A stretch of 64,000 nt of DNA from an uncultured Geobacteraceae bacterium. GTDB lineage: Bacteria > Desulfobacterota > Desulfuromonadia > Geobacterales > Pseudopelobacteraceae. The DNA lies in contig CAJAFV010000026.1 in the NCBI GenBank assembly GCA_903939115.1, positions 1 to 64,000 on the forward strand, in the 5' to 3' direction. Made by a program: the position numbers and the translations under genes. The notes under the pieces are model-generated. The model saw only the letters and a program-made list of their open reading frames with translations. It did not search any database and was not told the origin of the DNA. Positions within the stretch are counted from its first letter, which is position 1. Every line of letters starts with the position of its first letter. Positions 44,712 through 54,200 of the stretch are shown here, piece by piece.

Positions 44712-45920
44712 TTATAGCAGTCGTAGCTCTTTCACATTTGCCATAGCAAGTGTTTTTCTTTTAGCAAAATTTGCTTTTAATGGACCAAACGCGGACAGCA
44801 ATACTGGCAACAGCTCGATTATGATTATTTTGTCTCCATTGGCAAAATCGGGGTTAAGCTGAAATTTCGCGAAGCTTTGCCCTTGTTGCAAGTATTGAGA
44901 CGCGACAATATTTTTTGCTTTTATTAATTCAGCTACGACGCGATTAATGATGCCTATTTGTAAAGATGGATATCCAGTTGATTTTGCCACTGTTCCTTGA
45001 CTTACTTTCTCAATAGCATGCCAGACAGCACTTTTTTTAAAATAAACTAAACCGTCAAGTTCGATGCTAGACCAATATTTATCGCCGATTAAAACGTGAT
45101 TTACAGTTTCTGCGAGTGCGTTCATTACATTATTTATTTCTATCCAGCTATAAATGTCACTATAAATGTCATCTTTTGCTTTAGAAACTTGCAGTTTTGA
45201 ATAGCGTCTTCCCCGGACTGCGCAGACAGCATTGTCAGAATCTGTAGTTATCGGTTCAATTGAATAATTATTTTCATCGTATTTTTGAATCTCATTATAT
45301 CTCGCAAGATGGTCACACTCATGGATAGTTTTCTCAAAAGCATTAGCGCTAGGAAGATGATGTCGTAACACTGAATTATTAATCATTGCGAAGTCATCAC
45401 GATCAAGTGCTTTCATCTCATCAGTAGTTTTAATAATGTTGCTGCTGATGAGCGGATGAGGTACGTAGGGATGGTTAAGGTAAAATTTGGGGATTTTCCC
45501 AAGATCATGGCACAACAAAGCTAATACATGTTTTTCTCTCATCCGTACGTTTTCAGCGGCGCGGCTATCGAAAAATTCATATACTGTATTCAATGTATGT
45601 TCGCATAAACTTATTGTTGCGTATTTTTTATAAGTACCATAAGTTTTATAGTTAATTTCCGGATCATTATCATATTTGCAGACCACTGATGGACAAACAC
45701 CGTATCCATCAAGGATTTTCAAAACGGCAATAATTGCGCGCAAGTATTCCTCTGAAATAGAAAAATAATATTTTGGGTCATTATGTAATAGATGGAAGAG
45801 AAAGGCGTTTATCTGAATATTATTGAAAATTACATTATTATAAATGGGTTCCATATTTTTGATAAACTTAATTCTTTGTAATGGGTTCATCATATTATAG
45901 CCGATTGTCATTGTTTTCAT
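44712..45920 (-). CDS. HD-domain protein (metal-dependent phosphohydrolase fold)
   Basis: 402 aa. SLCEHTLNTVYEF (~105) and LALLCHDLGKIPKF (~150) give the first His and the HD pair; HPLISSNII and LRHHLP supply later metal ligands. The layout H...HD...H...H is that of HD hydrolases, and a hydrophilic C-terminal half follows. The N-terminal region of MOBH relaxases (TraI_2) also carries an HD fold, so a mobilisation role is possible on this mobile island. GGAGATG lies before the ATG. Confidence 0.65.
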   Translation of the reverse strand: MKTMTIGYNMMNPLQRIKFIKNMEPIYNNVIFNNIQINAFLFHLLHNDPKYYFSISEEYLRAIIAVLKILDGYGVCPSVVCKYDNDPEINYKTYGTYKKYATISLCEHTLNTVYEFFDSRAAENVRMREKHVLALLCHDLGKIPKFYLNHPYVPHPLISSNIIKTTDEMKALDRDDFAMINNSVLRHHLPSANAFEKTIHECDHLARYNEIQKYDENNYSIEPITTDSDNAVCAVRGRRYSKLQVSKAKDDIYSDIYSWIEINNVMNALAETVNHVLIGDKYWSSIELDGLVYFKKSAVWHAIEKVSQGTVAKSTGYPSLQIGIINRVVAELIKAKNIVASQYLQQGQSFAKFQLNPDFANGDKIIIIELLPVLLSAFGPLKANFAKRKTLAMANVKELRLL

Positions 45921-46213
45921 CAGTTCATCTCCGAATAAGTTTATTTTTAATAGTAGAATGTAAACGACCTGCCCCTAAAAAACGTGGGTTAAGGGAGCAG
46001 CCTGACCACAAGTAACGAGCCTTTATCTCCGGCGATGTGCTCCTGACGCAAATAAGATCCAGTTTCTTATTCTAGGTACAAACAGTTCACGGAACTAACC
46101 TGTACAGATAGATTTGGAGACTTGGGATGATATTTGTTTTTTCTGTAAACCCCCTCTAGTGGCCTTAATTAGGACTTTTTACGTGGAACCCCGTTATCGA
46201 CCCAATCATCCAG

Positions 46214-48583
46214 TCAGGTTTCTAATAAACCAATGCCACGCCAGTAAATGTTTCCGGATTTCACTTTGGTGAATCCCTGCTCAGCCAGGAGACGACCGAA
46301 TTTCTGGGTGGTCATATGCCGCAAGTTAGTAAAGCGGACGAATGAATCAATCAGAGCAGATGCTGATGACTGATATTCGCAACCGGTGATGCAGCACTCA
46401 TCAAACCATTGCATGAAAACGTCCTCTGACCGCCGGTAATGCTCCACTTCCTGCAAAACCTCGTCTGGTGGGTCTAGTCCACGCTCTTGCCAGGCAAGGC
46501 AGCCTTGGACCGCCCAGGCCAGTATTCCCTGCATCTCCTTTAGTAACCGCCTGAATAGGTTAGGGTCTCGCTCGTGTTTTGGGATTATTACTCGGAAAGG
46601 CAAAAGATGAATTCGCCGCCAGATGCCATAATCACGGCCACGAATACTAGGCTTGTGGTTGCCAAGGAGGATAATTTTATAGGTCGGCCTGTATTGAAAA
46701 AATTCGCCATACAGAAAGCGACACGCGATGCGGTCTTCGCCGGTCAAGGTTTTAAGTTGTGCTTCTGATATTTTGTCAGATTCGTCGAATTCTGCGACCT
46801 TAACCAGCCTGGCTCCCCGCAAAGCAGCCAGGTCATTGCTGGCGTTCCTGTTATCACGCTGCATTAATAAATCCGCCGATGCCGTAATAGCCAAGTCACA
46901 AAGCAGTACTTCGACAACATTTGCCAATGTAGTTTTACCGTTGGCACCTTCGCCGTGCATAAACAGAATAACTTGTTCGTCAGTCCGTCCAGTGAGGCAG
47001 TAGCCAATAAACCTTTGAACATAATTTATGAATTCTTGGTTTTCAGAGAAAATTCTATTCAAAAACTGTATGAATTCGGGGCATTCACTTTCCGGGCAAT
47101 ATTCGATATCAATTATCTTTGTGAGGTAGTCTTTTGCGTTGTGAGGCCTAAGTTGTCCGGATGAGAGGTCAAGAGTCCCGTTTTTGACATTCAACAACAT
47201 GGGATTCATGTCGAATTCATTGCTGTAAATTATGAGCTGAGGGATAAATTGTGCCGCCGACAGTATTGCGTTCTGCCGCTTATGTGATTCGAGAGTTATG
47301 AGGTTTTTGAGGTATTCAACTCTTTTATTATCATCGGAAATTGAATGGGCGATTTTGTATAGTGCTTTAATCATCTTACGGATAAACGGGTATGGCCCCC
47401 CTGGGGCTTCTGAATGCCAGCGAGTGCCATCAAAGACTATCCACTTATTAAAGGCGGGACAGTAACGGATTACAGATATGAATAAAGCGGAAAAATACAA
47501 AGAAACGCGGCTATCTGTTAATAGATCTGGTGCGATAGGGTCGTTTGCCGTCTCCGCTGGGGGCGTGCTCTTTGATGGCGACTGCTGCTTGGCAGTTCCA
47601 AATCCTCGACGTGACAATTCGCTTGCCGCTGCTGATAAATCGCCGCCGTGCTTGAGAATTGAGAAAGCTGAGAACTTATTGTAGCCCCGGTTGGGCTCAA
47701 ACGCGGTCGAACTGCTGAAAACGTAAAGCAAGTCAGAGTCCGCATGGTTAGTGGTTGCGGATATCCCCTGGTACTTACCTGGTCGCCTCCAGTATGTTGT
47801 TGTCCCACGGGTGAAAATTTTAGTCCACCCATGCGCCAATAATATTTCTTCCCATGTTACTCTGGCATTGAAATCATCACCGGGGCGAATTTCGCTGCGA
47901 ATTGATTTTTTTTGTGCCATTTCAAAGTTCTGGGAAATATTTTCTTGTGCGGAGACGTTGAATACCCTGGCAATGTCATGCAATGCATGCAGCTCTTCGG
48001 GTGTAATAGTCGTGATGGTGGCAAAACTGCCGGATTGCAATACATATGGCCCAACCGGGTTGAAGGGGCCGTAAGATGGGGCAATAATGCAATATCCGCC
48101 TTCACCGCGTGTCTCAATCAATGTCTTGGTATTATCGTTGTCGTGGTTTTTTTCACTATCCAGCTTTGGCCGAGTAGCTAATTTGACATTGCCGCCAATC
48201 ACTGAGCATCTGTAAAGCCAGTGAACGCCGTTGGGTGTAAACTCCAGATATCCCGCTTCTATTCCGCGGACTAAATCGCCAAGACCTGCTGCTTCTGCCA
48301 GTTCCTTATATTTGAAGTAGGTTTCCCGGTCGTCAAAGTCAAGAACTTCAAGACCGCCCGAAACTTTACCGCAGAAAACGCCAACTCCTGTACGTTTAGG
48401 ATGTTCATACCATCCCAGCACATACTCCAACGTGGGAAGCTGGCTCTTGAATCTGTCCCAATTATGATTCTGGTCCGACTCGCCCAATGGTGCTTTACTG
48501 TTATTGCGAGGCGGGTTGACGCATAATCCATTATTCAGAGCATCAATAGCAACCTGCTTGATGATTTTCCTTAAATCTCCCAT
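46214..48583 (-). CDS. P4-type primase/helicase replication protein
   Basis: 789 aa. An N-terminal bifunctional primase-polymerase (PriPol) domain (~10-200) has GVFCGKVSGGLEVLDFDD, where the acidic pair binds metal, then NGVHWLYRC. A D5_N region lies at ~440-530. An SF3 helicase follows with Walker A MHGEGANGKTTL (~545), KVAEFDESD and LLGNHKPSIRG. Such proteins start replication of phages, satellites and plasmids, so the element probably replicates after excision. It is followed by no origin that I can identify. Confidence 0.92.
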   Translation of the reverse strand: MGDLRKIIKQVAIDALNNGLCVNPPRNNSKAPLGESDQNHNWDRFKSQLPTLEYVLGWYEHPKRTGVGVFCGKVSGGLEVLDFDDRETYFKYKELAEAAGLGDLVRGIEAGYLEFTPNGVHWLYRCSVIGGNVKLATRPKLDSEKNHDNDNTKTLIETRGEGGYCIIAPSYGPFNPVGPYVLQSGSFATITTITPEELHALHDIARVFNVSAQENISQNFEMAQKKSIRSEIRPGDDFNARVTWEEILLAHGWTKIFTRGTTTYWRRPGKYQGISATTNHADSDLLYVFSSSTAFEPNRGYNKFSAFSILKHGGDLSAAASELSRRGFGTAKQQSPSKSTPPAETANDPIAPDLLTDSRVSLYFSALFISVIRYCPAFNKWIVFDGTRWHSEAPGGPYPFIRKMIKALYKIAHSISDDNKRVEYLKNLITLESHKRQNAILSAAQFIPQLIIYSNEFDMNPMLLNVKNGTLDLSSGQLRPHNAKDYLTKIIDIEYCPESECPEFIQFLNRIFSENQEFINYVQRFIGYCLTGRTDEQVILFMHGEGANGKTTLANVVEVLLCDLAITASADLLMQRDNRNASNDLAALRGARLVKVAEFDESDKISEAQLKTLTGEDRIACRFLYGEFFQYRPTYKIILLGNHKPSIRGRDYGIWRRIHLLPFRVIIPKHERDPNLFRRLLKEMQGILAWAVQGCLAWQERGLDPPDEVLQEVEHYRRSEDVFMQWFDECCITGCEYQSSASALIDSFVRFTNLRHMTTQKFGRLLAEQGFTKVKSGNIYWRGIGLLET

Positions 48584-48614
48584 AAACTACACCCCGCAGC
48601 GGTTTTTAGCCCAA

Positions 48615-48815
48615 TCATTGATTTCTGCTAATAAATATCCAACTCGCCGAGCTGAGAGTTTGAAGTCCATCGGCATTGCTTCGCCCAGCCAACATGCGCA
48701 TCCTGACGTAAATTATCTGGACGGCATCGGCATCCGGCATCTGTTCGATGGCGAGCCAACGAGGATCATCGAACTCTGAGCAGAAAAGGCGAACCCAAAA
48801 CACTTCATTATTCAT
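48615..48815 (-). pseudogene. Truncated replisome-organiser-like fragment
   Basis: 66 codons opening VFWVRLFCSEFDDPRWLAIE, then IIYVRMRMLAGRSNADG. This resembles the start of phage replisome organiser N-terminal domains, which bind the origin. The frame then shifts: another register continues toward 48590 without a family match. The rest of the protein is missing. It overlaps the AlpA-like gene by 4 bp. Confidence 0.5.
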
Positions 48816-49036
48816 AACTGTCTGGAGCCAGAGTTACTGGTGTGTAAATATTCTGTCTGCTCATTAAGCCATCGATTAATTGTAGAAAGTTTATATCGAA
48901 CGGATTTTCCAATTTTGCAATATTTAGGGTATCCAGGTGTTCCATACACCCTGGCTCTAGCTAGCGTTCCAGGTGCCAGGCCTGACAATAATGCAACCTC
49001 TCGCGTATTCAGTAACCGATCATTTTGAATGGTCAT
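48812..49036 (-). CDS. AlpA-like small DNA-binding protein (HTH_17)
   Basis: 74 aa. LLNTREVALLSGLAPGTLARAR, then PKYCKIGKSVRYKLSTINRWLNEQ, is the MerR-like HTH_17 pattern of AlpA/Xis-type proteins. Such proteins bind near attachment sites and promote excision or regulate the integrase. It is transcribed with the primase gene. Confidence 0.8.
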   Translation of the reverse strand: MTIQNDRLLNTREVALLSGLAPGTLARARVYGTPGYPKYCKIGKSVRYKLSTINRWLNEQTEYLHTSNSGSRQL

Positions 49037-49136
49037 TTAGGGGATCTCCGTTCCATATTTTGCATATTGTTAAACGTGTAATGATGTGGTATAATGATTT
49101 ATGATGATGTTAACTAATTAAAAGTGATGTGTCAAC

Positions 49137-49556
49137 ATGAAAAATGATGTAGGTGAAAAACTAGGTAGATTATTAGAAGTTTTGAAACAAGTGGGAGTTG
49201 AGCACGGTTCGCGTAATAGAACAGTTGCTGAAAAAATAGGTTACTCAGAAAAGTCAGTTGCCAATATTCTTTCAGGGAACGCCACTTTATCGGACCGATT
49301 TATTAAGATTGTGTGCAGATCTTTTGATGTAGAGGATGATTACGTTTTAAAGGGAGACGAAAATATCGAAGAGGTTCATATCGAAAGATTAAATCGACTG
49401 GTTAATTCTCCACAGGATTTAAGAACCATAGCCTTAAAACTTCGTGATGTTTGGGATGAATTAATTGATGAGGAGAGGATCTTTGCTGCTTCGATTATGC
49501 TGAAACATATAAGGAATTTAAAACGCGACGTTGAGAAAGCATTGCTTGAGAATTAA
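49137..49556 (+). CDS. XRE-family transcriptional regulator
   Basis: 139 aa. Residues ~25-60 (NRTVAEKIGYSEKSVANILSGNATLSD split around the turn) form a lambda-repressor-like helix-turn-helix. The C-terminal ~70 residues are helical and charged, probably for dimerisation. It is divergent from the AlpA-like/primase genes, sharing a ~100-bp promoter region, so it is placed to act as the element's immunity or maintenance repressor. Confidence 0.8.
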   Translation: MKNDVGEKLGRLLEVLKQVGVEHGSRNRTVAEKIGYSEKSVANILSGNATLSDRFIKIVCRSFDVEDDYVLKGDENIEEVHIERLNRLVNSPQDLRTIALKLRDVWDELIDEERIFAASIMLKHIRNLKRDVEKALLEN

Positions 49557-49833
49557 TTTTAAATCTCTCCGGGTCATATTCCCGGGAGCTCCAATGTACC
49601 TTTTGTCCGTCCCAGCTCTAAGCGAGGCAGAACACTCAGTTGGTACCTAAAGGCTTCTGGAGGTGATCCATTTAAGATATTCATTTGTATTTAAAGCTTG
49701 TTTTAACGAAGACCTACTATCGAAGTCACAAAAAAAACCTTAACTGAGTTCAGGCCTCTTGTCAGCTACCCGAGTACTGGTTCTCTCAGTCGCTCAACGC
49801 TCATACAAGAGTTCCCACCAGTAACATCTTGCT

Positions 49834-51102
49834 TCATGTCAACGCCACCTGCAGAACCTGGTCTTCAGTCTGGTTTGCAATTGCAAGTTCTGTAATCCGG
49901 TCAGCTATCTGCTGCATGGGTCCACGCAAACGTTCCGTGCTCAGGATGATGTAACCGCCCGTGACGTCATTAGTATCACTACGATTGTTACCTGTTTTGT
50001 CAATCCCCATGCTGTGATTGAGAAGAGCTTTCAGGGCATAGTGCGGAATGTCCAACGATTCAGCAATGGTGATAAAAGTGCGACGAAGGTCATGAAAGCA
50101 GAATATAACGCCACTGGTCAAGATAATGTCGCGTTTGTAGTTGTCGGGGTTAGTCAAAAAAGGAGATGGATGTTTACCAGGGAATATATATTCGTTTTCC
50201 CATCCTAGAGCTTTCCGATGAAGTAGCAATCGGTAAGCTTGGACTGACAACGGCATGGTGACGCGATCATTGCCCGGCATTTCTCCTCGTTTTTTTTCTG
50301 GGGTAAATGAAAAAGTCTTCTCCTTGAAATTAATATCTGACCATTTTAGCCGTGCCGCCTCGTTGCGCCTCAGTCCAGTGTAGAGCAACAACAACATATA
50401 GTCTTTACCTTTGGGTAAGTGATACTCATTTACTGCCCTGAACCAGGCAGGAAAGTCCTTTGGCTCTATATACGTCATTCTGCGTTTACGTGGTGCCCAC
50501 TCTCGCCCGCGTATCTCTCTGACAGCTTCGACCGGGTTATGAACGATCACACCGGGATGAAGCGCCATACCTAGGCGAAACAGGCCACGCAGTAATTTAA
50601 TTGAGCTTGCCGCCTGAGTAACGCCGTTGTTCTTTTCCATCACTATTAGCCGGTCAAGAATCATGCTTCCGGTGATACTGTTCGCGGCAACTGGCAACCA
50701 GTCGGAAAAATGATTCTTCATCCACGAATTGTAAGCATACACAGTGCTTGCAGAGAGTGGAAACTTTTTACCTGATATATATTGACTATACAGGTTTTGA
50801 ATGGTTATGATTTCACGCTTGGGCTGTTTCTTTGGGTCTGGGTTTTCTCCAAGCTCCATTCGTCGGATGTAATCTTTTGCCACCGTGCGGGCTTGCTCGG
50901 GTGAAAATTCGCCATAACGCCCGATCTTGATGAAAGTTTTGTTCTTCTCGCCACGGACGCGGCGATGAACCATAAATGTCAAACTGTCTTTTGTGGCCCG
51001 TACACCGAAACCAGCTAAATCGGTGTCCCAATAATCCACTTGTCCGGTTGATGCCGGATTGATCTTGCTCATGTTTGCTTTAGTGATTTTTATGTTTGGC
51101 AT
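49834..51102 (-). CDS. int: Tyrosine integrase of the island
   Basis: 422 aa. An N-terminal arm-binding DUF4102-like region (ATKDSLTFMVHRRVRG, FIKIGRYGEFSPEQAR) is followed by a core-binding SAM-like domain and a catalytic domain. The catalytic Arg lies in LYTGLRRNEAARLKW, the HxxR in FHDLRRTFI, the next His in LLNHSM and the Tyr in GGYIIL. It starts 129 bp from the smc ATG and its promoter region carries the right-hand AGTGACC repeats, as for self-regulated integrases at att sites. Confidence 0.95.
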   Translation of the reverse strand: MPNIKITKANMSKINPASTGQVDYWDTDLAGFGVRATKDSLTFMVHRRVRGEKNKTFIKIGRYGEFSPEQARTVAKDYIRRMELGENPDPKKQPKREIITIQNLYSQYISGKKFPLSASTVYAYNSWMKNHFSDWLPVAANSITGSMILDRLIVMEKNNGVTQAASSIKLLRGLFRLGMALHPGVIVHNPVEAVREIRGREWAPRKRRMTYIEPKDFPAWFRAVNEYHLPKGKDYMLLLLYTGLRRNEAARLKWSDINFKEKTFSFTPEKKRGEMPGNDRVTMPLSVQAYRLLLHRKALGWENEYIFPGKHPSPFLTNPDNYKRDIILTSGVIFCFHDLRRTFITIAESLDIPHYALKALLNHSMGIDKTGNNRSDTNDVTGGYIILSTERLRGPMQQIADRITELAIANQTEDQVLQVALT

Positions 51103-51113
51103 ATAATCTCCAT

Positions 51114-51143
51114 AGTGACCAACTAAGTGACCAAATAGTGACC
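51114..51143. promoter_or_regulatory. Right arm-type integrase sites (3 x AGTGACC)
   Basis: AGTGACC occurs at 51114, 51126 and 51137, spaced 11-12 bp. They fall between the integrase start and attR, so integrase binding here could also repress its own gene. The same heptamer is repeated at the left edge. Confidence 0.65.
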
Positions 51144-51230
51144 GAAATGAATAAATTATGCAACATCATAATCATACATGAGCACACATATACTGCCGAT
51201 ATATAGGCGATTATACATCATCATCACACT

Positions 51231-51266
51231 ATGAAAATCAAACGTCTTGAAATTTCCGGTTTCAAA
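51231..51266. repeat. attR: right direct repeat, forming the smc start
   Basis: 36 bp matching attL at 33 positions. The exact 17-bp core lies at 51249-51265. The element supplies the first codons so that smc keeps its reading frame. If crossover was in the 17-bp core, codons 1-6 here come from the island and codons 12 onward from the host. Confidence 0.88.
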
Positions 51267-54200
51267 TCCTTTGCCGACAAGGTGGTACTTGACTTCCAAC
51301 AGGGGGTAACCGGCGTGGTCGGCCCGAACGGCTGTGGCAAGTCTAACATCGTCGATGCCATCCGTTGGTGCATGGGAGAGCAGTCCGCCAAGAACCTGCG
51401 CGGCAAAGCGATGGAAGATGTGATTTTTGTCGGCAGCGAAACCCGCAAACCGCTGGGGGTTGCCGAGGTGTCGCTGGTCTTTTCCACCGAGGATGGCCGC
51501 GCACCAGCCAAGTATCTTGATTATGCAGAAATACAGCTTACCCGCCGTCTGTACCGTGATGGCGACAGCGATTATCTGATCAACAAAACCCCCTGCCGTC
51601 TGCTGGATATAACAGAACTTTTCATGGATACCGGCGTCGGCACCCGTGCCTATTCGATTATCGAACAGGGGAAGATTGGGCAGATTCTCCACTCCCGCCC
51701 TGAGGAACGTCGTTTTCTGATCGAGGAAGCGGCCGGGGTTACCAAATTCAAGTCACGGAAACAGCTGGCGCTCAAAAAAATTGAGGGGACTCGTCAAAAT
51801 CTGGCCCGTCTGGCTGACGTGCTGGGGGAAATCCGCCGGCAGTTGTCTTTTTTGCAGCGTCAGGCAAAAAAAGCCGAGAAATTCCGAGAGATTCGTGACG
51901 AACTGCGTGAAATTGAGCTGCTCTTTACGGCGCGGGAATATTGCGAAACGCAGCGGCAGCGAGGAGAGGCGGAGCGTGAACTGAGCCTTCTCAACGAGCG
52001 TATCCGCGAAGCGTTCGCCGCCTCTGCAGTTGGAGAATCTCAGGCTGAAGAGGCCCGCGTGGTTCTGCTGGAAGCGGAAAAACAGCTGATGGCCGCTCAG
52101 GAGGAAATCTTTCGCGTTAGAAGTGAATTCAGCACGACCGGAAATGGGCTGGAGTTCCAGCGTAAGGAACTCGCCGGACTGGATGGCCGACAGGTTAAAC
52201 TGACAGTCGAATCAGCCGAGCTGTATAACCGCTTGAAGGAGTGCAGTGATCAGCGGTCGTTGCTTGAAATCCGCCGTGACACGGGGAGTGTCGATGCCGC
52301 CGGCATGCAGGCGGAACTGGAGATGTGTGAAGAAGCTCTGGGGGGGCATCAACTGGCTGAAGAGGAGTTGAACCGGGATCTCGAGAGCCGCCGCCGGGAG
52401 CTTTTTACCGCTTTGGCCGAAGCCGCACAGTTCAAGAGCCGCTTTGAGAATGCCCAAAAACGGTTGGCAGCGCTTCGGGAACGGACTGATCGCCACACCC
52501 GCGAAGCGATGCAGCTGGCTGAAAGGAGTGAACAGTTACGCCAGCGGGCGGATGCACTGAATAAAGAAATCGCCACCGGACAACAGGAACAGGAAACACT
52601 GCAGGCGCAAATGTCAGCCCAGCGAAGCCATGAGGACGACCTGAAACGGCGGCTTCCCGAGGTCGAAAAGACGTGGCAGTCCCGCCGGGACGAATTAAAT
52701 CGCAGCTCTTCGCGCCTCCATTCGCTGAAAGAGCTGGAAGCTCAGTTTGCCGGCTTTGGACAGGGGACCCGGTCTTTGATGAAGGATGCCGGATTTCGCT
52801 CTCGTTTTAGTGGTGTGCTGGCTGATGCCATTCAAGCCCCGGCTGAACTGGAGGCTGCGCTCGAATCTGCTCTGGCGGAACGCCTCCAGTGTATTCTCTG
52901 CTCTGACGACCGTGATGCTCTCGGGGCACTGGAATTTCTGAAAGCCAGCAAGGGGGGGCGGGCAGGCATCGCACTGCCGTTGGAGTTAACGGCCGAACCG
53001 CTACGGTTGGTGAGTGGAGCAACTCAACTGGCTGCAGAGGTGCAGGTGGCTGGTCCGTTTGCCGGATTAATTTTGAATCTGCTGGCTACTGTCATGCTGG
53101 TTGATGACTTCAGTGTGGCGCTCGGCCTGGCTCGTCAGCATCCAGGTCTGATTTTTGTTACCCGTAGCGGCGATATGGTCGCCTACGGCGGAATAGTCAG
53201 TGGCGGTTCAGGTGATCAGGTCGGGAATGGCTTGATCCACAAAAAAAGGGAAATCAGGGAACTGGAGCTGACGGTGTCCCGGCTGGAAGAGGAAACCGCG
53301 ACGCTTGGCAAACAGCGCGACGATCTGCGGCGTCAGAGCCAGGAGGTGGCCGAGGGCCTTAAAAGCTGTGGAATTGAACTGCATCAGGCAGAGCTGAAGC
53401 TGACCGGGTTGCTCAAGGATCGCCAGCAGTCAGTTGATGAAAGCGCCCGCATTATCGAACGGCTGGAAATCCAGACGCTCGAAGCTGAAACTCTCAACGA
53501 GGAACAGGTTTCTCTGGAGGTGGAACAAAAACTCGCCGGGGAGCAGATGGTTCAGGCCGGTGACGCCTCAAAGGCGCTGGAGGGAGAAACGATCCGCCTG
53601 AAAGGAGAGCTTGACTCCCGTCGTTCGCAACTTGCGGTTGTCCGTGAAAGGGTGACCGCAATCCGTGTGCAGACCGCAACGGTCAAAGAGCAGCATGAAG
53701 CCGCGCTGCGCGCTTTGACGGATCTGGATCAGCGCACGGAAGAAATCACCCGGCGCATGGCTGACGACCGGCTAGAGCTTGAATCCGGAGATACTGCCAA
53801 GCTCAAGCTTCAGGAAGAGATCAGCGCCGCTACGGAGCGGCTGGAACTGCTGGTGAGAGAACAGGTAGCATCGGAAGGGCGGCTGACTCTGCTTCGGAAT
53901 CGCTTTGAAGAAGCCGGTAGTACGCTGACTCTGATTGAAGCGCATCTTAAAACGGCTCGCGACGAGAGTGTCGCCGTCCGGCAAAGTCAGGCGGATCTGA
54001 ATCTCCGTTTTTCAACGCTGTCGATACAGGCGGAACATCTGGAGCAGACTCTTCAGGAGCGGAGTCGTATCGCCATGGCCGACGCTGTGGCAAAGCTTGA
54101 GGTCGTCGAATTTGACGAAGCGCCCAGCCGGAAACGGCAGGTGGAGCTGCAGCGGCTTCTGGATGAGATGGGAGAGGTCAATCTGATGGCGATTGAAGAG

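Noticed and set aside
49928-49965. GTGACGTCA within the integrase gene considered as a seventh operator
   Set aside because: The second half-site TGWCGY is absent at the 5-bp spacing and it lies inside coding sequence.
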